This document shows positions 28,726 to 37,457 of a stretch of 64,000 nt of DNA, in pieces; position 1 is the stretch's first letter; each line of letters begins with the position of its first letter. The notes under the pieces were generated by a model. The model was given only the letters and a program-made list of their open reading frames with translations. It was not told the origin of the DNA and did not search any database. The DNA lies in the NCBI RefSeq assembly GCF_040049215.1, contig NZ_JBDZDN010000002.1, forward strand, positions 186,001-250,000, read 5' to 3'. The position numbers were made by a program, and so were the translations under genes. The DNA is from Mesorhizobium_K sp040049215. GTDB taxonomy: Bacteria > Pseudomonadota > Alphaproteobacteria > Rhizobiales > Rhizobiaceae.

Positions 28726-29184
28726 ATGAAGCCGGCGGCATTCGACCCGACGAACGTCATCTGCGGCGCATTCTTCATCCTGGTTGGCGCGATTTTCACG
28801 TGGCAGTCGCTGCAAGTCGAGCTCGGCACCTGGCTGCGCATCGGCCCCGGCGGCATGCCGCTTGCCCTGTCGCTGCTGCTCGTTCTGCTCGGCGCTATCA
28901 TCCTCTTTTCAGCGCTGCGCCAAATCGGGGAGCCGGTCGGCGTCATCGCCTGGCGCGGGATCTTCTTCATCACGCTCGCCCCCATCATCTTCGGCCTCAC
29001 GGTGCGTGGTCTCGGCTTCATCGGCGCCGTCTTCATCACCGCGCTGTTCGCCTGCTTCGCCTCGTTCAGGATGAAGCCGCTGTATGCGCTGGCGCTGTCG
29101 GTGGCGCTGACCGTCTTCTCCACGCTCGTCTTCAGCTATGCGCTCGGACTGCCGTTCGAACGTTTCGGCCCCTGGCTGCGCTGA
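28726..29184 (+). CDS. tctB: Tripartite tricarboxylate transporter, small permease subunit
   Basis: A 152-residue TctB protein with four transmembrane segments (about 12-30, 45-65, 75-105 as a pair, 115-140) and the family's loop GTWLRIGPGGMPLALSLLL. The start is fixed by GGAGGGGA six bases upstream. It pairs with TctA in the membrane. It lies ten bases ahead of tctA, so the two are co-translated. Confidence 0.92.
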   Translation: MKPAAFDPTNVICGAFFILVGAIFTWQSLQVELGTWLRIGPGGMPLALSLLLVLLGAIILFSALRQIGEPVGVIAWRGIFFITLAPIIFGLTVRGLGFIGAVFITALFACFASFRMKPLYALALSVALTVFSTLVFSYALGLPFERFGPWLR

Positions 29185-29194
29185 GAGGCACCCG

Positions 29195-30703
29195 ATGGAC
29201 CTCCTCAACAATCTGGCTCTCGGCTTCGCCACCGCCTCGACGTTCACCAACATCGGCTTCTGCCTGATCGGCGTGCTGCTTGGCACGCTCATTGGCGTGC
29301 TGCCCGGCATCGGCGCCACCGCCACCATCGCCATGCTTTTGCCGATCACCTTCCAGATCGGCGACCCGGTCTCGTCGCTGATTATGCTCGCCGGCATCTA
29401 CTACGGCGCGCAATACGGCGGCTCGACGACCGCGATCCTGATCAACATGCCCGGGGAATCCTCCTCCGCCGTAACCGCGATCGACGGCTATCAGATGGCA
29501 AGGAACGGCCGTGCAGGCGTGGCGCTTGCCACCGCTGCGATCGGCTCCTTCGTCGCCGGTACGATCGCGACCGTGCTCATCGCGCTTTTCGCCCCACCGC
29601 TCACCGCGGTAGCGCTGAAATTCGGCTCGGCCGAATATTGTTCGCTGATGATCGTCGGCCTGGTGATGTCTGTCGCCCTGGCCCACGGCTCCGTGGTCAA
29701 GGCTATCGCCATGGTGGTGCTCGGCCTGCTTCTTGGACTTGTCGGGCAGGACGTCATCTCAGGCGCCTCGCGCCTCAATTTCGGCCTGATCCAGCTCGGC
29801 GACCAGCTCAATTTTGTCGCCATCGCCGTCGGACTTTTCGGCATCGCCGAGATTCTCCGCAACCTGGAGGACGAACGCACGCGCGAGGTGCTGATGGCCA
29901 AGGTCACCGGCCTGATGCCGACGCGCGAGGATTTCCGTCGCATGGTCGGACCAATCCTGCGCGGCACCGCGCTCGGTTCGGCGCTGGGCATCCTGCCCGG
30001 CAACGGAGCCGTGCTTGCCGCCTTCGCTTCTTATTCGATCGAGAAACGCGTCTCCGACCGCCCCGAGGAATTCGGCCGCGGCGCGCTCGCCGGCGTCGCC
30101 GGACCCGAGAGCGCCAACAATGCCGGCGCGCAGACCTCCTTCATCCCGATGCTGACGCTCGGTATTCCGGCCAATCCGGTCATGGCGCTGATGATTGGCG
30201 CGATGATCATCCAGGGCATCGTGCCCGGGCCAAACGTGGCAGCCGAGAATCCCGCTCTCTTTTGGGGCCTGATCGCTTCGATGTGGATCGGCAATCTGCT
30301 GCTGATCGTGCTCAACCTGCCGCTGGTCGGGCTGTGGGTGAAGCTGCTCAAGGTGCCCTACTTCGTGCTGTTCCCTGTCATCATGGCGTTCTGCTCGATC
30401 GGCGTCTACAGCGTGAATTCCAACGTCTGGGACCTGTTCGTCGTCGCCTTTTTCGGCCTGCTCGGCTATTTCCTGCTGAAGCTGCGCTGCGAGCCGGCGC
30501 CGCTGCTCCTCGGCTTCGTGCTCGGCCCGCTGCTGGAAGAAAATCTCCGCCGCGCCATGATCCTGTCGCGCGGCGATCCCAGTACATTCGTCACGCGGCC
30601 GATCAGCGCCGGCCTGTTGCTGCTGGCTGTCGCGGTCCTGATCGTCGTCTTCCTGCCTTCAGTCCGCAAGAAGCGCGAGGAAGTCTTCGTCGACGAGGAG
30701 TGA
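29195..30703 (+). CDS. tctA: Tripartite tricarboxylate transporter, large permease subunit
   Basis: A 502-residue, about 12-helix permease. Family motifs are GTLIGVLPGIGATATIAMLL, YYGAQYGGSTTAILINMPGE, GRGALAGVAGPESANNAGAQ and TLGIPANPVMALMIGAM. It forms the sodium- or proton-driven channel that accepts substrate from TctC. The ATG at 29195 is chosen since the family starts at this point, and an upstream in-frame start would lie inside tctB. It ends the operon. Confidence 0.95.
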   Translation: MDLLNNLALGFATASTFTNIGFCLIGVLLGTLIGVLPGIGATATIAMLLPITFQIGDPVSSLIMLAGIYYGAQYGGSTTAILINMPGESSSAVTAIDGYQMARNGRAGVALATAAIGSFVAGTIATVLIALFAPPLTAVALKFGSAEYCSLMIVGLVMSVALAHGSVVKAIAMVVLGLLLGLVGQDVISGASRLNFGLIQLGDQLNFVAIAVGLFGIAEILRNLEDERTREVLMAKVTGLMPTREDFRRMVGPILRGTALGSALGILPGNGAVLAAFASYSIEKRVSDRPEEFGRGALAGVAGPESANNAGAQTSFIPMLTLGIPANPVMALMIGAMIIQGIVPGPNVAAENPALFWGLIASMWIGNLLLIVLNLPLVGLWVKLLKVPYFVLFPVIMAFCSIGVYSVNSNVWDLFVVAFFGLLGYFLLKLRCEPAPLLLGFVLGPLLEENLRRAMILSRGDPSTFVTRPISAGLLLLAVAVLIVVFLPSVRKKREEVFVDEE

Positions 30704-30796
30704 CGGCGGGCGTCGGCAACGTGCCTGCCGAGCGCGTCTTCAAGCGCCTTGCCAGCCCGGAGAAAATCCAGCGCGACCCCGAAGACCGAACGCGTA

Positions 30797-30834
30797 ACCC
30801 CGTCTCTCCGAGAGGACCAATCGCGGGTTTTTCA
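30797..30834 (+). terminator. Possible terminator after tctA
   Basis: AACCCCG and CGCGGGTT can pair imperfectly around a small inner hairpin (TCTC/GAGA), followed by five T. It is 94 bases past tctA and 60 before the next gene. Confidence 0.4.
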
Positions 30835-30893
30835 TTCGTTGACAAGTATCCGGCCTGGTCGTTCAATTCCGGCATCAGTTGATGGAGAGCACA

Positions 30894-31745
30894 ATGAGCC
30901 GCTTCTGGAATTTGTCAGCATTTGCCTTGGCGTTCGGGTTCCTCGTTGGTGCTGCCACCGCCGAGGAACGCTGGCAGACGCTGCCCGAACCGGCGGCGAT
31001 GCCCGCGGCGACCGAGACCGGCTACGCCAAGGTCAATGGCATTGATATGTACTACGCCACCTACGGCGCCGGCGACCCTGTCCTGCTCATCCATGGCGGG
31101 CTCGGCCACGCCGATATCTGGGCAAGCCAGGTTGCGGAGCTTTCCAAGACCCATAAGGTCATCGTCGCCGATAGCCGCGGCCATGGCCGCTCAACCCGCG
31201 ATGCGCAGCCCTTCGGCTATGATCTGATGGCGTCGGACTACCTTGCACTGCTCGACTACCTCAAGATCGACAAGACGGCGTTGGTCGGCTGGAGCGATGG
31301 CGGCATCATCGGCATCGACATCGCCATGACACACCCCGAGCGGCTGACGAAGCTCTACGCCCAGGCCGCCAACGTCACGGTCGACGGTCTCGATCCCGGC
31401 GTCATGACCAACAAGACCTTTGGCGCCTATATCGAGCGCTCCGGCAAGGACTACGCAAAACTGTCGAAGACGCCGGGCGAATACGAGGCCTTCGTCGCCC
31501 AGATCAGCCACATGTGGGAAAGCCAGCCGGCCTGGACCAAGGAGCAGCTTGCCAAGATCACCACGCCGACGGCGATCGTGCTCGGCGACCATGACGAGGC
31601 GATCACCCGCGCCCACACCAAATACATCGCCTCGGCAATTCCTGGCGCGACACTGGTCATCCTGCCCAACGCCAGCCACTTTGCCATGCTGCAGGCGCCC
31701 GACGAATACACCAAGTCGGTAACCGACTTCATCGACGCGAAATAG
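30894..31745 (+). CDS. Exported alpha/beta hydrolase
   Basis: A 283-residue hydrolase with a signal peptide (MSRFWNLSAFALAFGFLVGA ... ATA). The start follows GGAGAGC. It has strand LLIHGGLGHADIW, nucleophile elbow GWSDGGIIG, the acid in LGDHDEAITRAH and the histidine in LPNASHFAMLQ. The export and the GWSDGG elbow are typical of periplasmic proline-iminopeptidase or haloperoxidase-like enzymes, with unknown substrate. It sits behind the tct operon but past a possible terminator, so it is probably independent. Confidence 0.86.
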   Translation: MSRFWNLSAFALAFGFLVGAATAEERWQTLPEPAAMPAATETGYAKVNGIDMYYATYGAGDPVLLIHGGLGHADIWASQVAELSKTHKVIVADSRGHGRSTRDAQPFGYDLMASDYLALLDYLKIDKTALVGWSDGGIIGIDIAMTHPERLTKLYAQAANVTVDGLDPGVMTNKTFGAYIERSGKDYAKLSKTPGEYEAFVAQISHMWESQPAWTKEQLAKITTPTAIVLGDHDEAITRAHTKYIASAIPGATLVILPNASHFAMLQAPDEYTKSVTDFIDAK

Positions 31746-31868
31746 CGGTGCGCCGGAGCCCGAAGGCCGTGGCATCCGCTGCCGCCCATCAAGTGTGCTC
31801 CGGAACGCCCGGAAATAGTCGATTGATCAAGCACTCTTAGACTCGATCCGACACGTTCATATGAACGC

Positions 31869-31895
31869 AAAACCCCGGCCACTGGCCGGGGTTTT
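31869..31895. terminator. Bidirectional terminator
   Basis: Perfect 12-bp stem AAAACCCCGGCC/GGCCGGGGTTTT with a three-base loop, with A and T tracts on both sides. It serves the beta-barrel gene on the minus strand (ends 31914) and may also stop transcripts of the hydrolase gene on the plus strand. Confidence 0.93.
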
Positions 31896-31913
31896 GCTGC
31901 CTGGGTATGCGGC

Positions 31914-32549
31914 TCAGAACTTGTAGGCGATGCCCACGGACACGGTGTCCATGTCCAGATCGACTTCACCTCGTAGGATATCCTCGCTGCCGAAGTCGTA
32001 GTGGCGATATTCTGCGCGCGCGAGCCAGTTGTCGGTGAAGGCATGTTCGATACCGAGACCTGCCGTCCATCCGTCGAAATCCAGGTCATTGTCTATGCCA
32101 GCCACCACCACAGCCGACGCGTCCGCATGAGCGAATGCCCAGCCGGCGGTGCCGAAAAACAGCGTACGGTCCCACGCGTAACCGACGCGTCCGCGTATCG
32201 AGGCGAACCAGTCTATATCGATATCTCCGACTCCGTCGTCTTCGTCGATCCAACTCGCGTTGATATCGCCCTCGATGCCGGCAACGAAACGATCCCATTG
32301 GAAATTGTAGCCAGCATATCCGCCGACGAACGGCCCGTCCGCATCGACGGTAAATTCGGCCCCGTTATCAATCGAGAAATCGGCGTCAGCCCAGCCGTAG
32401 CCGCCTTGCAGGCCGAGATAGACCCCGCTCCAGTCATAGGCCGTCTCGACGATGACGGCTTCCTCAACCACGGCGTCCGCTGCGATGGCGTATCCGCCCC
32501 ATGCCAACAGAATTGCGGTCGTTAGAGCAGTTTTTCGAAGGGACAACAT
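31914..32549 (-). CDS. Omp25/Omp31-like outer membrane beta-barrel protein
   Basis: A 211-residue eight-stranded porin-family protein. A signal peptide (LTTAILLAWGGYAIAADA) leads to YDWSGVYLGLQGGYGWADAD, the classic first strand of the Brucella Omp25/31 and rhizobial RopB group. Strand repeats GFIAGGYAGYN-like follow, here FVGGYAGYNFQW, and the protein ends LDMDTVSVGIAYKF with the terminal Phe that the BAM machinery recognises. It contributes to outer-membrane stability in related genera. It is single-gene, with a strong terminator. Confidence 0.93.
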   Translation of the reverse strand: MLSLRKTALTTAILLAWGGYAIAADAVVEEAVIVETAYDWSGVYLGLQGGYGWADADFSIDNGAEFTVDADGPFVGGYAGYNFQWDRFVAGIEGDINASWIDEDDGVGDIDIDWFASIRGRVGYAWDRTLFFGTAGWAFAHADASAVVVAGIDNDLDFDGWTAGLGIEHAFTDNWLARAEYRHYDFGSEDILRGEVDLDMDTVSVGIAYKF

Positions 32550-32734
32550 TGCACACCTCTTCGCTGTCTATCGCCATATATTAGAGGAAGTTACATTAGA
32601 ACTTTGCGCTCGACGAGTCTGTTGCTGTTGCGCAACGCGCGGCAATAATTTGAGGATCGCCCAAGCAGACCTACGCACTGCCGTTGACAGCACGCCTAAC
32701 GTCGTGGGGCGTTCATCGGCGGGGCCAGATCGGG

Positions 32735-33160
32735 CTAATGCCTTATGATGATGCGGGTGTTCGCCAGCCCCTCGGCCTTGGCCAGCGAAAACAGCCTGGC
32801 GGCGTGCGCGGGAGCAAGGCGCACGCAACCCGACGAGGCGGGACGGCCAAGCGCCTTGGTCTGGTAGGTCCCGTGCACCGCATAATTGCCGTTGTAGAAA
32901 ATCGAGTACGGCATGGGCGCATTGTTGTAGCGGCTGGACCTGTGATGGCGCGACAGCCATTTCGCGCTCCAGCTGCCCGTCGGGGTCACCTTGCCGCGCC
33001 GCGCCGTCGACACCGGCCAGGTGCCGATGACAGTGCCGCGATGCATGACCGTCATGGTCTGCCTGGACAGCGAAACGTTGGCGGTGAGGGTGGCGGCGGA
33101 CGCAGCCTGCGCGAGCACAAGCATGAGCGATGCAGCAATGAGCGGTAGTAGCTTTTTCAT
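32735..33160 (-). CDS. L,D-transpeptidase (YkuD domain)
   Basis: A 141-residue exported enzyme that makes or remodels 3-3 peptidoglycan cross-links or attaches proteins to peptidoglycan. Signal peptide: KKLLPLIAASLMLVLAQAASA. The catalytic region reads YAVHGTYQTKALGRPASSGCVRL: the first His and the nucleophile Cys are there, but the classical SHGC is SSGC, a variant found in a number of alphaproteobacterial homologues. The start at MKKLLP (33160) begins the signal peptide; an in-frame start at 33208 would add 16 residues. Rhizobiales rely on many such enzymes for polar growth. Confidence 0.9.
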   Translation of the reverse strand: MKKLLPLIAASLMLVLAQAASAATLTANVSLSRQTMTVMHRGTVIGTWPVSTARRGKVTPTGSWSAKWLSRHHRSSRYNNAPMPYSIFYNGNYAVHGTYQTKALGRPASSGCVRLAPAHAARLFSLAKAEGLANTRIIIRH

Positions 33161-33243
33161 GACTTCAAGCGTTGCCCTTGACGAAACGACGCCATTAAGT
33201 ACCGACAATCGTTGCGACTTTATTGACGGACAACCCTGAAGAT

Positions 33244-33329
33244 TGGTGCGGACGGCGGGGATCGAACCCGCACGATCAGAGATCGAGGGATTTTAAGTCC
33301 CTTGCGTCTACCGGTTCCGCCACGTCCGC
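33244..33329 (-). tRNA. tRNA-Leu (anticodon TAA)
   Basis: Minus-strand class II tRNA with a long variable arm. Acceptor GCGGACG/CGTCCGC, anticodon loop CTTAAAA between AGGGA and TCCCT giving anticodon TAA, T-arm GGTTCGATCCC, encoded CCA at 33244-33246. Confidence 0.95.
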
Positions 33330-33511
33330 GTGCAGGTCTTTTCGGGCGCGCGGCATCCGCCGTCAAGCGGCAACGCGGTATTGTCCCGTGGCGGAGAGAC
33401 GCGAGACGGCCGGCGCGTTAGCCCCTGAGCCCACCCACGCGCGGCAAATGCCTCGCGCCTCCCGATCCTTGTGCATCAGTCGAGCGCATCGCGCCAATGA
33501 AAGGAACTTTT

Positions 33512-33530
33512 AACCTTAGGCGCTAAGGTT
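33512..33530. promoter_or_regulatory. Perfect palindrome of unknown role
   Basis: AACCTTAG and CTAAGGTT are exact inverted arms of eight bases around GCG. It lies in a 224-base gap between tRNA-Leu and the next gene and has the size of a dimeric repressor site, but no regulated gene faces it clearly. Confidence 0.35.
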
Positions 33531-33553
33531 ACCGACGCGCGGTCCAGCCAAGC

Positions 33554-33775
33554 CTATGCCGCTCTGGCCACGACAAGTCGCAAACCGGTTCCCGGGATGC
33601 GTCCGTCTCCGATACCAGGCGTCCGCTCCGCGTTGGCGAGGAAGGCGAGCGCCATCGCTTCCTCCCTCGCGAGCCCGATCAAAACCCTGCCGCCGACTTC
33701 AGCGGGCACGTCGTCGAGCGTATCGAGGACCGCCCAGGTACAGGTCGGCTCCTGTACAGCGATGAACTTCTCCAT
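33554..33775 (-). CDS. Small protein of a rhizobial family, member 1
   Basis: A 73-residue protein: MEKFIAVQEPTCTWAVLDTL, then DDVPAEVGGRVLIGLAREEA. The frame continues upstream to 33964 but the similarity to the divergent gene at 33973 (FRCLREPTGTWMVWDDTTGA and PAALGGGALKARS) begins at the MEKF start, which sets the boundary. Shared pattern: a [R/Q]EPTxTWxVxD motif, then about eight residues, then PAxxGG. No known domain is recognised. GGGGAG lies 12 bases before the ATG, a weak site. Confidence 0.6.
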   Translation of the reverse strand: MEKFIAVQEPTCTWAVLDTLDDVPAEVGGRVLIGLAREEAMALAFLANAERTPGIGDGRIPGTGLRLVVARAA

Positions 33776-33972
33776 GGACGCAGCAAGCTCCCCAGCGTAG
33801 CGCGAACGACAGCAGCTTACGCCGGGACTTCGGGATTTTCCAGACCGCTGGTCGGAATCCTTAGCCAGCCATGAAGGCCAGCGCATCATTGGCGCCCCGC
33901 CCAGCCGCCGCGCATCGTTAACCACTATATTAGCTTTTGTTGAACCTTGGGTGCCCGTCATCATTGCTCGTT

Positions 33973-34251
33973 ATGGCAATCCACCGGAATGGAGAAACGT
34001 ATCCTAGATTCCGCTGTCTTCGGGAACCGACCGGGACATGGATGGTATGGGACGACACAACCGGTGCGCCCGCGGCGCTGGGCGGCGGCGCGCTTAAGGC
34101 ACGCAGCGAAGGGCGGGCCAGGTCGGCCTGCGATATCCTCAAGCGGATCTACCGGAATCGGCTGGAAGCGACTTCGGCCCGCCGGTCGAACGAGCGTGCC
34201 GCATCGGCCGTCGAAGCGGGCAGCGTGCTTTTCCCCGGAAGACAGCCCTAG
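33973..34251 (+). CDS. Small protein of the same family, member 2
   Basis: A 92-residue protein: after PRFRCL comes REPTGTWMVWDDTTGAPAAL, then GGGALKARSEGRARSACDIL. The EPT-TW-V-D and PA--GG pattern is shared with the gene at 33554-33775 on the other strand. This family recurs in rhizobial genomes as short proteins of unknown role (recalled impression, not verified). An in-frame upstream start at 33937 exists. The stop overlaps that of the following minus-strand hydrolase by four bases (convergent). No good ribosome site is visible. Confidence 0.55.
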   Translation: MAIHRNGETYPRFRCLREPTGTWMVWDDTTGAPAALGGGALKARSEGRARSACDILKRIYRNRLEATSARRSNERAASAVEAGSVLFPGRQP

Positions 34252-35207
34252 CCGAACGCCTTCGCAGCCGTTCGCTCTATGATCTTGGCAACGCGATCGC
34301 TCGCCATGAACTGCAGCATGTGGCCATGCCCGTCGACCAATTCGAAATCGAGGCTCGCGACCTTGTCGCGCATCGGCAGCCCGTGCCTCCTGTGGTCGAG
34401 CACCCGGTCGGCGGTGCCGAACATCATGGCTGCCGGCATTTTGATCTCGCCGTAGCGTCCCTCGATCTCTCCAAGGTCTTTCCCGATCGCCACGATGTCG
34501 CTCGACGTGGCGTAGAAGTGGCTCGGCCTCAGTCCGAGCATGCCGCCACCGGCAACGATGTAATCCTCGGGCCATTTCTGCGGCCCGAACACGAAATCGA
34601 GCGTCTGCTTCGCATATTTCAGGGAGGCCGGCACGGCGGTCGTCCGCGCAATCAGCCAGCGCTTGAGCGGCGACGCGATGTAGAGGCCTTTGAACTCGGG
34701 TGGCACCTCTTCCATCATATGCGTCAGCGGCGCCAGCGTCACGATGCCCGAGACGAGTTCGGGGTGGTTGAGCGCAAGCGTCAGCGTCACCGTGCCGCCC
34801 AGCGAGTGGCCGACCACCAGGGGGCGCTCCAGTTCCAGCGCCCTGATGAGGGACGCGACCGTCTCGGCCTGTTCGGGCAACCGCGCCGTCGCCCCGGCAC
34901 CACGGACTGAATAACCCGATCCCGGCCTGTCGAGCGCTATCAGCCGATAGCCCGGCAGCAACGGGAACATCGGGTGGCGGAAATGGTGAAGCTGCCCGCC
35001 GAGCCCGTGCACGAAGACGATAGGGCGTCCCTCGCCAATCTCGACATAGTGGATGCGGTTGCCGTCGAGATCGATGAATTTGCCCGATGGCGGCACCAGC
35101 CGCTCGGCTCGGGCGGCGATGCGCCGCGTCGCCAGCGCGAAATAGCCGGCGACGAAGATAACCGCCAGGAAGACGGCGCCGACGATCCAGCCGATGACCG
35201 AAGCCAT
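34248..35207 (-). CDS. Membrane-anchored alpha/beta hydrolase
   Basis: A 319-residue hydrolase with an N-terminal hydrophobic anchor (IGWIVGAVFLAVIFVAGYFA). It has strand IVFVHGLGGQLHHF, nucleophile elbow GHSLGGTVTLTLA, acid region FGTADRVLDHRRH and histidine DGHGHMLQF, a complete triad. The LDRPGSGYS segment is common among epoxide-hydrolase/haloperoxidase-like members. The substrate is unknown. It faces the small gene member 2 tail to tail. Confidence 0.87.
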   Translation of the reverse strand: MASVIGWIVGAVFLAVIFVAGYFALATRRIAARAERLVPPSGKFIDLDGNRIHYVEIGEGRPIVFVHGLGGQLHHFRHPMFPLLPGYRLIALDRPGSGYSVRGAGATARLPEQAETVASLIRALELERPLVVGHSLGGTVTLTLALNHPELVSGIVTLAPLTHMMEEVPPEFKGLYIASPLKRWLIARTTAVPASLKYAKQTLDFVFGPQKWPEDYIVAGGGMLGLRPSHFYATSSDIVAIGKDLGEIEGRYGEIKMPAAMMFGTADRVLDHRRHGLPMRDKVASLDFELVDGHGHMLQFMASDRVAKIIERTAAKAFG

Positions 35208-35244
35208 GATGTTCCTCAGACACGCAATTTTGCGCGAGACTAAA

Positions 35245-35395
35245 GCATGTCGCCCGAAAGTGGGAACCGGTTTCGGGATAACGACATGCGAGAAATCAGA
35301 CGCTTAAAGCGCGTCGCCCGAATCCGCTTTGACGCGACGCGCTTTAGAGCATCGGACCGAAAATTGCGCAGCGGTTTTCGGACAAATCCGATGCT
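35245..35395. repeat. RIME-like mosaic of three palindromes
   Basis: Three consecutive inverted repeats: GCATGTCG (35245) with CGACATGC (35282-35289), including CCCGAAA/TTTCGGG inside; AAAGCGCGTCG (35306) with CGACGCGCTTT (35335-35345); AGCATCGGA (35348) with TCCGATGCT (35387-35395), including CCGAAAA/TTTTCGG. This is the look of the Rhizobium-specific intergenic mosaic elements, non-coding and present in many copies. It occupies most of the 335-base gap between the anchored hydrolase and the CinA-like gene. Confidence 0.8.
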
Positions 35396-35542
35396 GAAAC
35401 AAAGAGATAGAGCGGCGAAGCGAATCCGGTTGAGCGTTCGCCACGCTAGCGTGTTGAAGGCGCTCGGCAAGTCAGAGGCTATAAACATTGCGGTGAACCG
35501 CCCGCCGCGCTATCTCACGTCGGCTCGCCGAGGTATCCCCGC

Positions 35543-36283
35543 ATGTCAGACATCGTCACCGCCGCCATGATCGTCATCGGCGACGAGATTCTCTCCGGCC
35601 GCACCAAGGACCGCAACATCGGCCATCTCGCCGACATCATGACCGCGATCGGCATCGACCTGAAGGAAGTCCGCATCGTCGCCGACGAGGAGGACGAGAT
35701 CGCCGCCGCCGTCAACGCGCTCCGCCCCCGCTACGACTATGTCTTCACGTCAGGCGGCATCGGCCCGACACATGACGACATCACCGCCGATTCGGTCGCC
35801 AGGGCTTTCGGCGTTCCTTGCGACTATGACGGGAAGGCGATGGCCCTGCTGGCCGAAAGCTACGCCAGGCGCAACATCGAGTTCAACGAGGCGCGCAAGC
35901 GCATGGCGCGCATGCCCGTCGGCGCGACCCATATCGACAATCCGGTTTCGGTCGCGCCCGGCTTCAAGATCGGCAACGTCCATGTCATGGCCGGCGTGCC
36001 GTCGATCTTCCAGGCCATGCTCGACAATGTCGTGCCGACGCTGAAGACCGGCACGAAGCTGCTTTCGGCAACCATCCCCTGCCCACATGGCGAAGGCATC
36101 ATCGGCGGGCCGCTCGCCGAGATCCAGAAGGCGCATCCCGACACGATTATCGGCTCCTATCCGAAATATCTCGACGGCGCGTTCTGGACCGAACTCGTCG
36201 TGCGCGCCCGCTCCCAGGAAGCGCTGGACGCAGCAACGAAAGCGGTCGAGGAGATGGTGGCCGGGCTTCCCAGGGCGGCGTAG
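35543..36283 (+). CDS. CinA-N/MoaB-like molybdopterin-binding domain protein
   Basis: A 246-residue protein consisting of the MPT-binding domain of the CinA family: AAMIVIGDEILSGRTKDRNI at the start and VFTSGGIGPTHDDITADSVA with the TxDDxT-type site. The C-terminal nicotinamide-nucleotide amidase domain of full CinA is absent, so a pyrophosphatase-like role (FAD, ADP-ribose or CoA) or cofactor binding is more likely than DNA uptake. Ribosome site GAGGTATCCCCGC. It is monocistronic. Confidence 0.9.
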   Translation: MSDIVTAAMIVIGDEILSGRTKDRNIGHLADIMTAIGIDLKEVRIVADEEDEIAAAVNALRPRYDYVFTSGGIGPTHDDITADSVARAFGVPCDYDGKAMALLAESYARRNIEFNEARKRMARMPVGATHIDNPVSVAPGFKIGNVHVMAGVPSIFQAMLDNVVPTLKTGTKLLSATIPCPHGEGIIGGPLAEIQKAHPDTIIGSYPKYLDGAFWTELVVRARSQEALDAATKAVEEMVAGLPRAA

Positions 36284-36442
36284 CCCGTCTCGCGCCGTCC
36301 GGGCACGCGGCGGAACGCCCGCCCGCCGCCGAGCGTTCTTCTTCCGCGAGGCGTACCGACCGCGGTCTGCCCTGCTTGCGCGGCCGTGCGGAAACAATAC
36401 AGTCCACGTGGCTGTCGCGCCGCGCCTTTCGCTGGAGGAACC

Positions 36443-37267
36443 ATGCCGTTCAAGACCATTCTCGCCATCATCCAGGGCGTCGAGGACGCCGAGCGGGTCA
36501 GCGACTGCGCCGGGGCGCTGGCCGCTCGCCACGAGGCCCACCTGATCGGCCTTCATGCCGAGGCGCTGCCTGTTCCCTATACCTCGGCAATCGGTTTTCC
36601 CGACGCCGAGTTCATCCAGGCATCGGCCGGGGTGAACGAGGAGCGCTCGAAGAAAATCGAGGCGATCTTCAGGCAGCGCACCGCCGGGGCCGGCATAACG
36701 GCCGAGTGGCGGAGCCTCGAAAGTTTTTCGGGCGACAGCGCCCATTCGGGCATCGCCAGCGCCCGCAGCTGCGATCTCGTCGTCGCGGCCCAGGCCGGAT
36801 CGGACGGCGCCTCGCCCGATGTCGATGCCCTGCTCTACGATGCCGGCCGGCCGGTGCTCGTCACCCCGCACGACGCGCCTTGCCTCGCCTCTTTCCGCCG
36901 CGTGATCGTTGCCTGGAACGGCAGCCGCGAGGCCGCGCGCGCGGCCTTCGACGCCCTGCCCTTCATCCTCGAGGCCGAAGGGACGGAAATCCTGGTCGTC
37001 GATCCGCCGGAGGGGCAAGCGGCGGCCGAGGCGGGCGCCGACATCGCCGCTGCGCTCGAACGCCACGGCGCCAATGTCACCGTCCACACCGAGGCCTCGC
37101 ACGGGGCTGCAACCGACGACATCATCCGCGACCGCCTCGCAGCCACCGGCGCCGATCTTCTCGTGCTTGGCGCCTACAGCCATTCATGGCTGAAGGAACT
37201 GCTTTTCGGCGGCGTCACCCGCACCGTGCTGCAATCCATGCCGGTTACGGCGTTCCTGTCGCGATAG
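36443..37267 (+). CDS. Universal stress protein family protein
   Basis: A 274-residue protein with two Usp-like halves. The second (about residues 145-274) is clear: VIVAWNGSREAARAAFDALP, then GADLLVLGAYSHSWLKELLF followed by GGVTRTVLQSMPVTAFLSR, with the G-2x-G-9x-G(S/T)-type nucleotide loop near the end. The first half (FKTILAIIQGVEDAERVSD) is more degenerate. Double-domain USPs often bind ATP and respond to stress, but the exact role is unknown. The start follows GGAGGA; the frame open to 36386 is not used. Confidence 0.85.
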   Translation: MPFKTILAIIQGVEDAERVSDCAGALAARHEAHLIGLHAEALPVPYTSAIGFPDAEFIQASAGVNEERSKKIEAIFRQRTAGAGITAEWRSLESFSGDSAHSGIASARSCDLVVAAQAGSDGASPDVDALLYDAGRPVLVTPHDAPCLASFRRVIVAWNGSREAARAAFDALPFILEAEGTEILVVDPPEGQAAAEAGADIAAALERHGANVTVHTEASHGAATDDIIRDRLAATGADLLVLGAYSHSWLKELLFGGVTRTVLQSMPVTAFLSR

Positions 37268-37457
37268 CTGCGCGGGATGGCATTAGCTCAGTTGATCTTC
37301 GCTTCTCGAAAAGCATCGCCGTTCCAACGTGCTGTTCGACAAAGGCGGCGAAGGATTCCATCGCGCGCTGCCAGACCAGATTGTAGAGCGTATCGCACTC
37401 CGGGCGCTGCGTCGGCAATGGTTCTTGTCACGATCAGCTAAGGCGCGCGCGTCAAGT

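Noticed and set aside
37246..37427. Minus-strand coding-like scrap after the methyltransferase
   Set aside because: No start or ribosome site and bounded by a stop just upstream; kept only as a hint of island decay.
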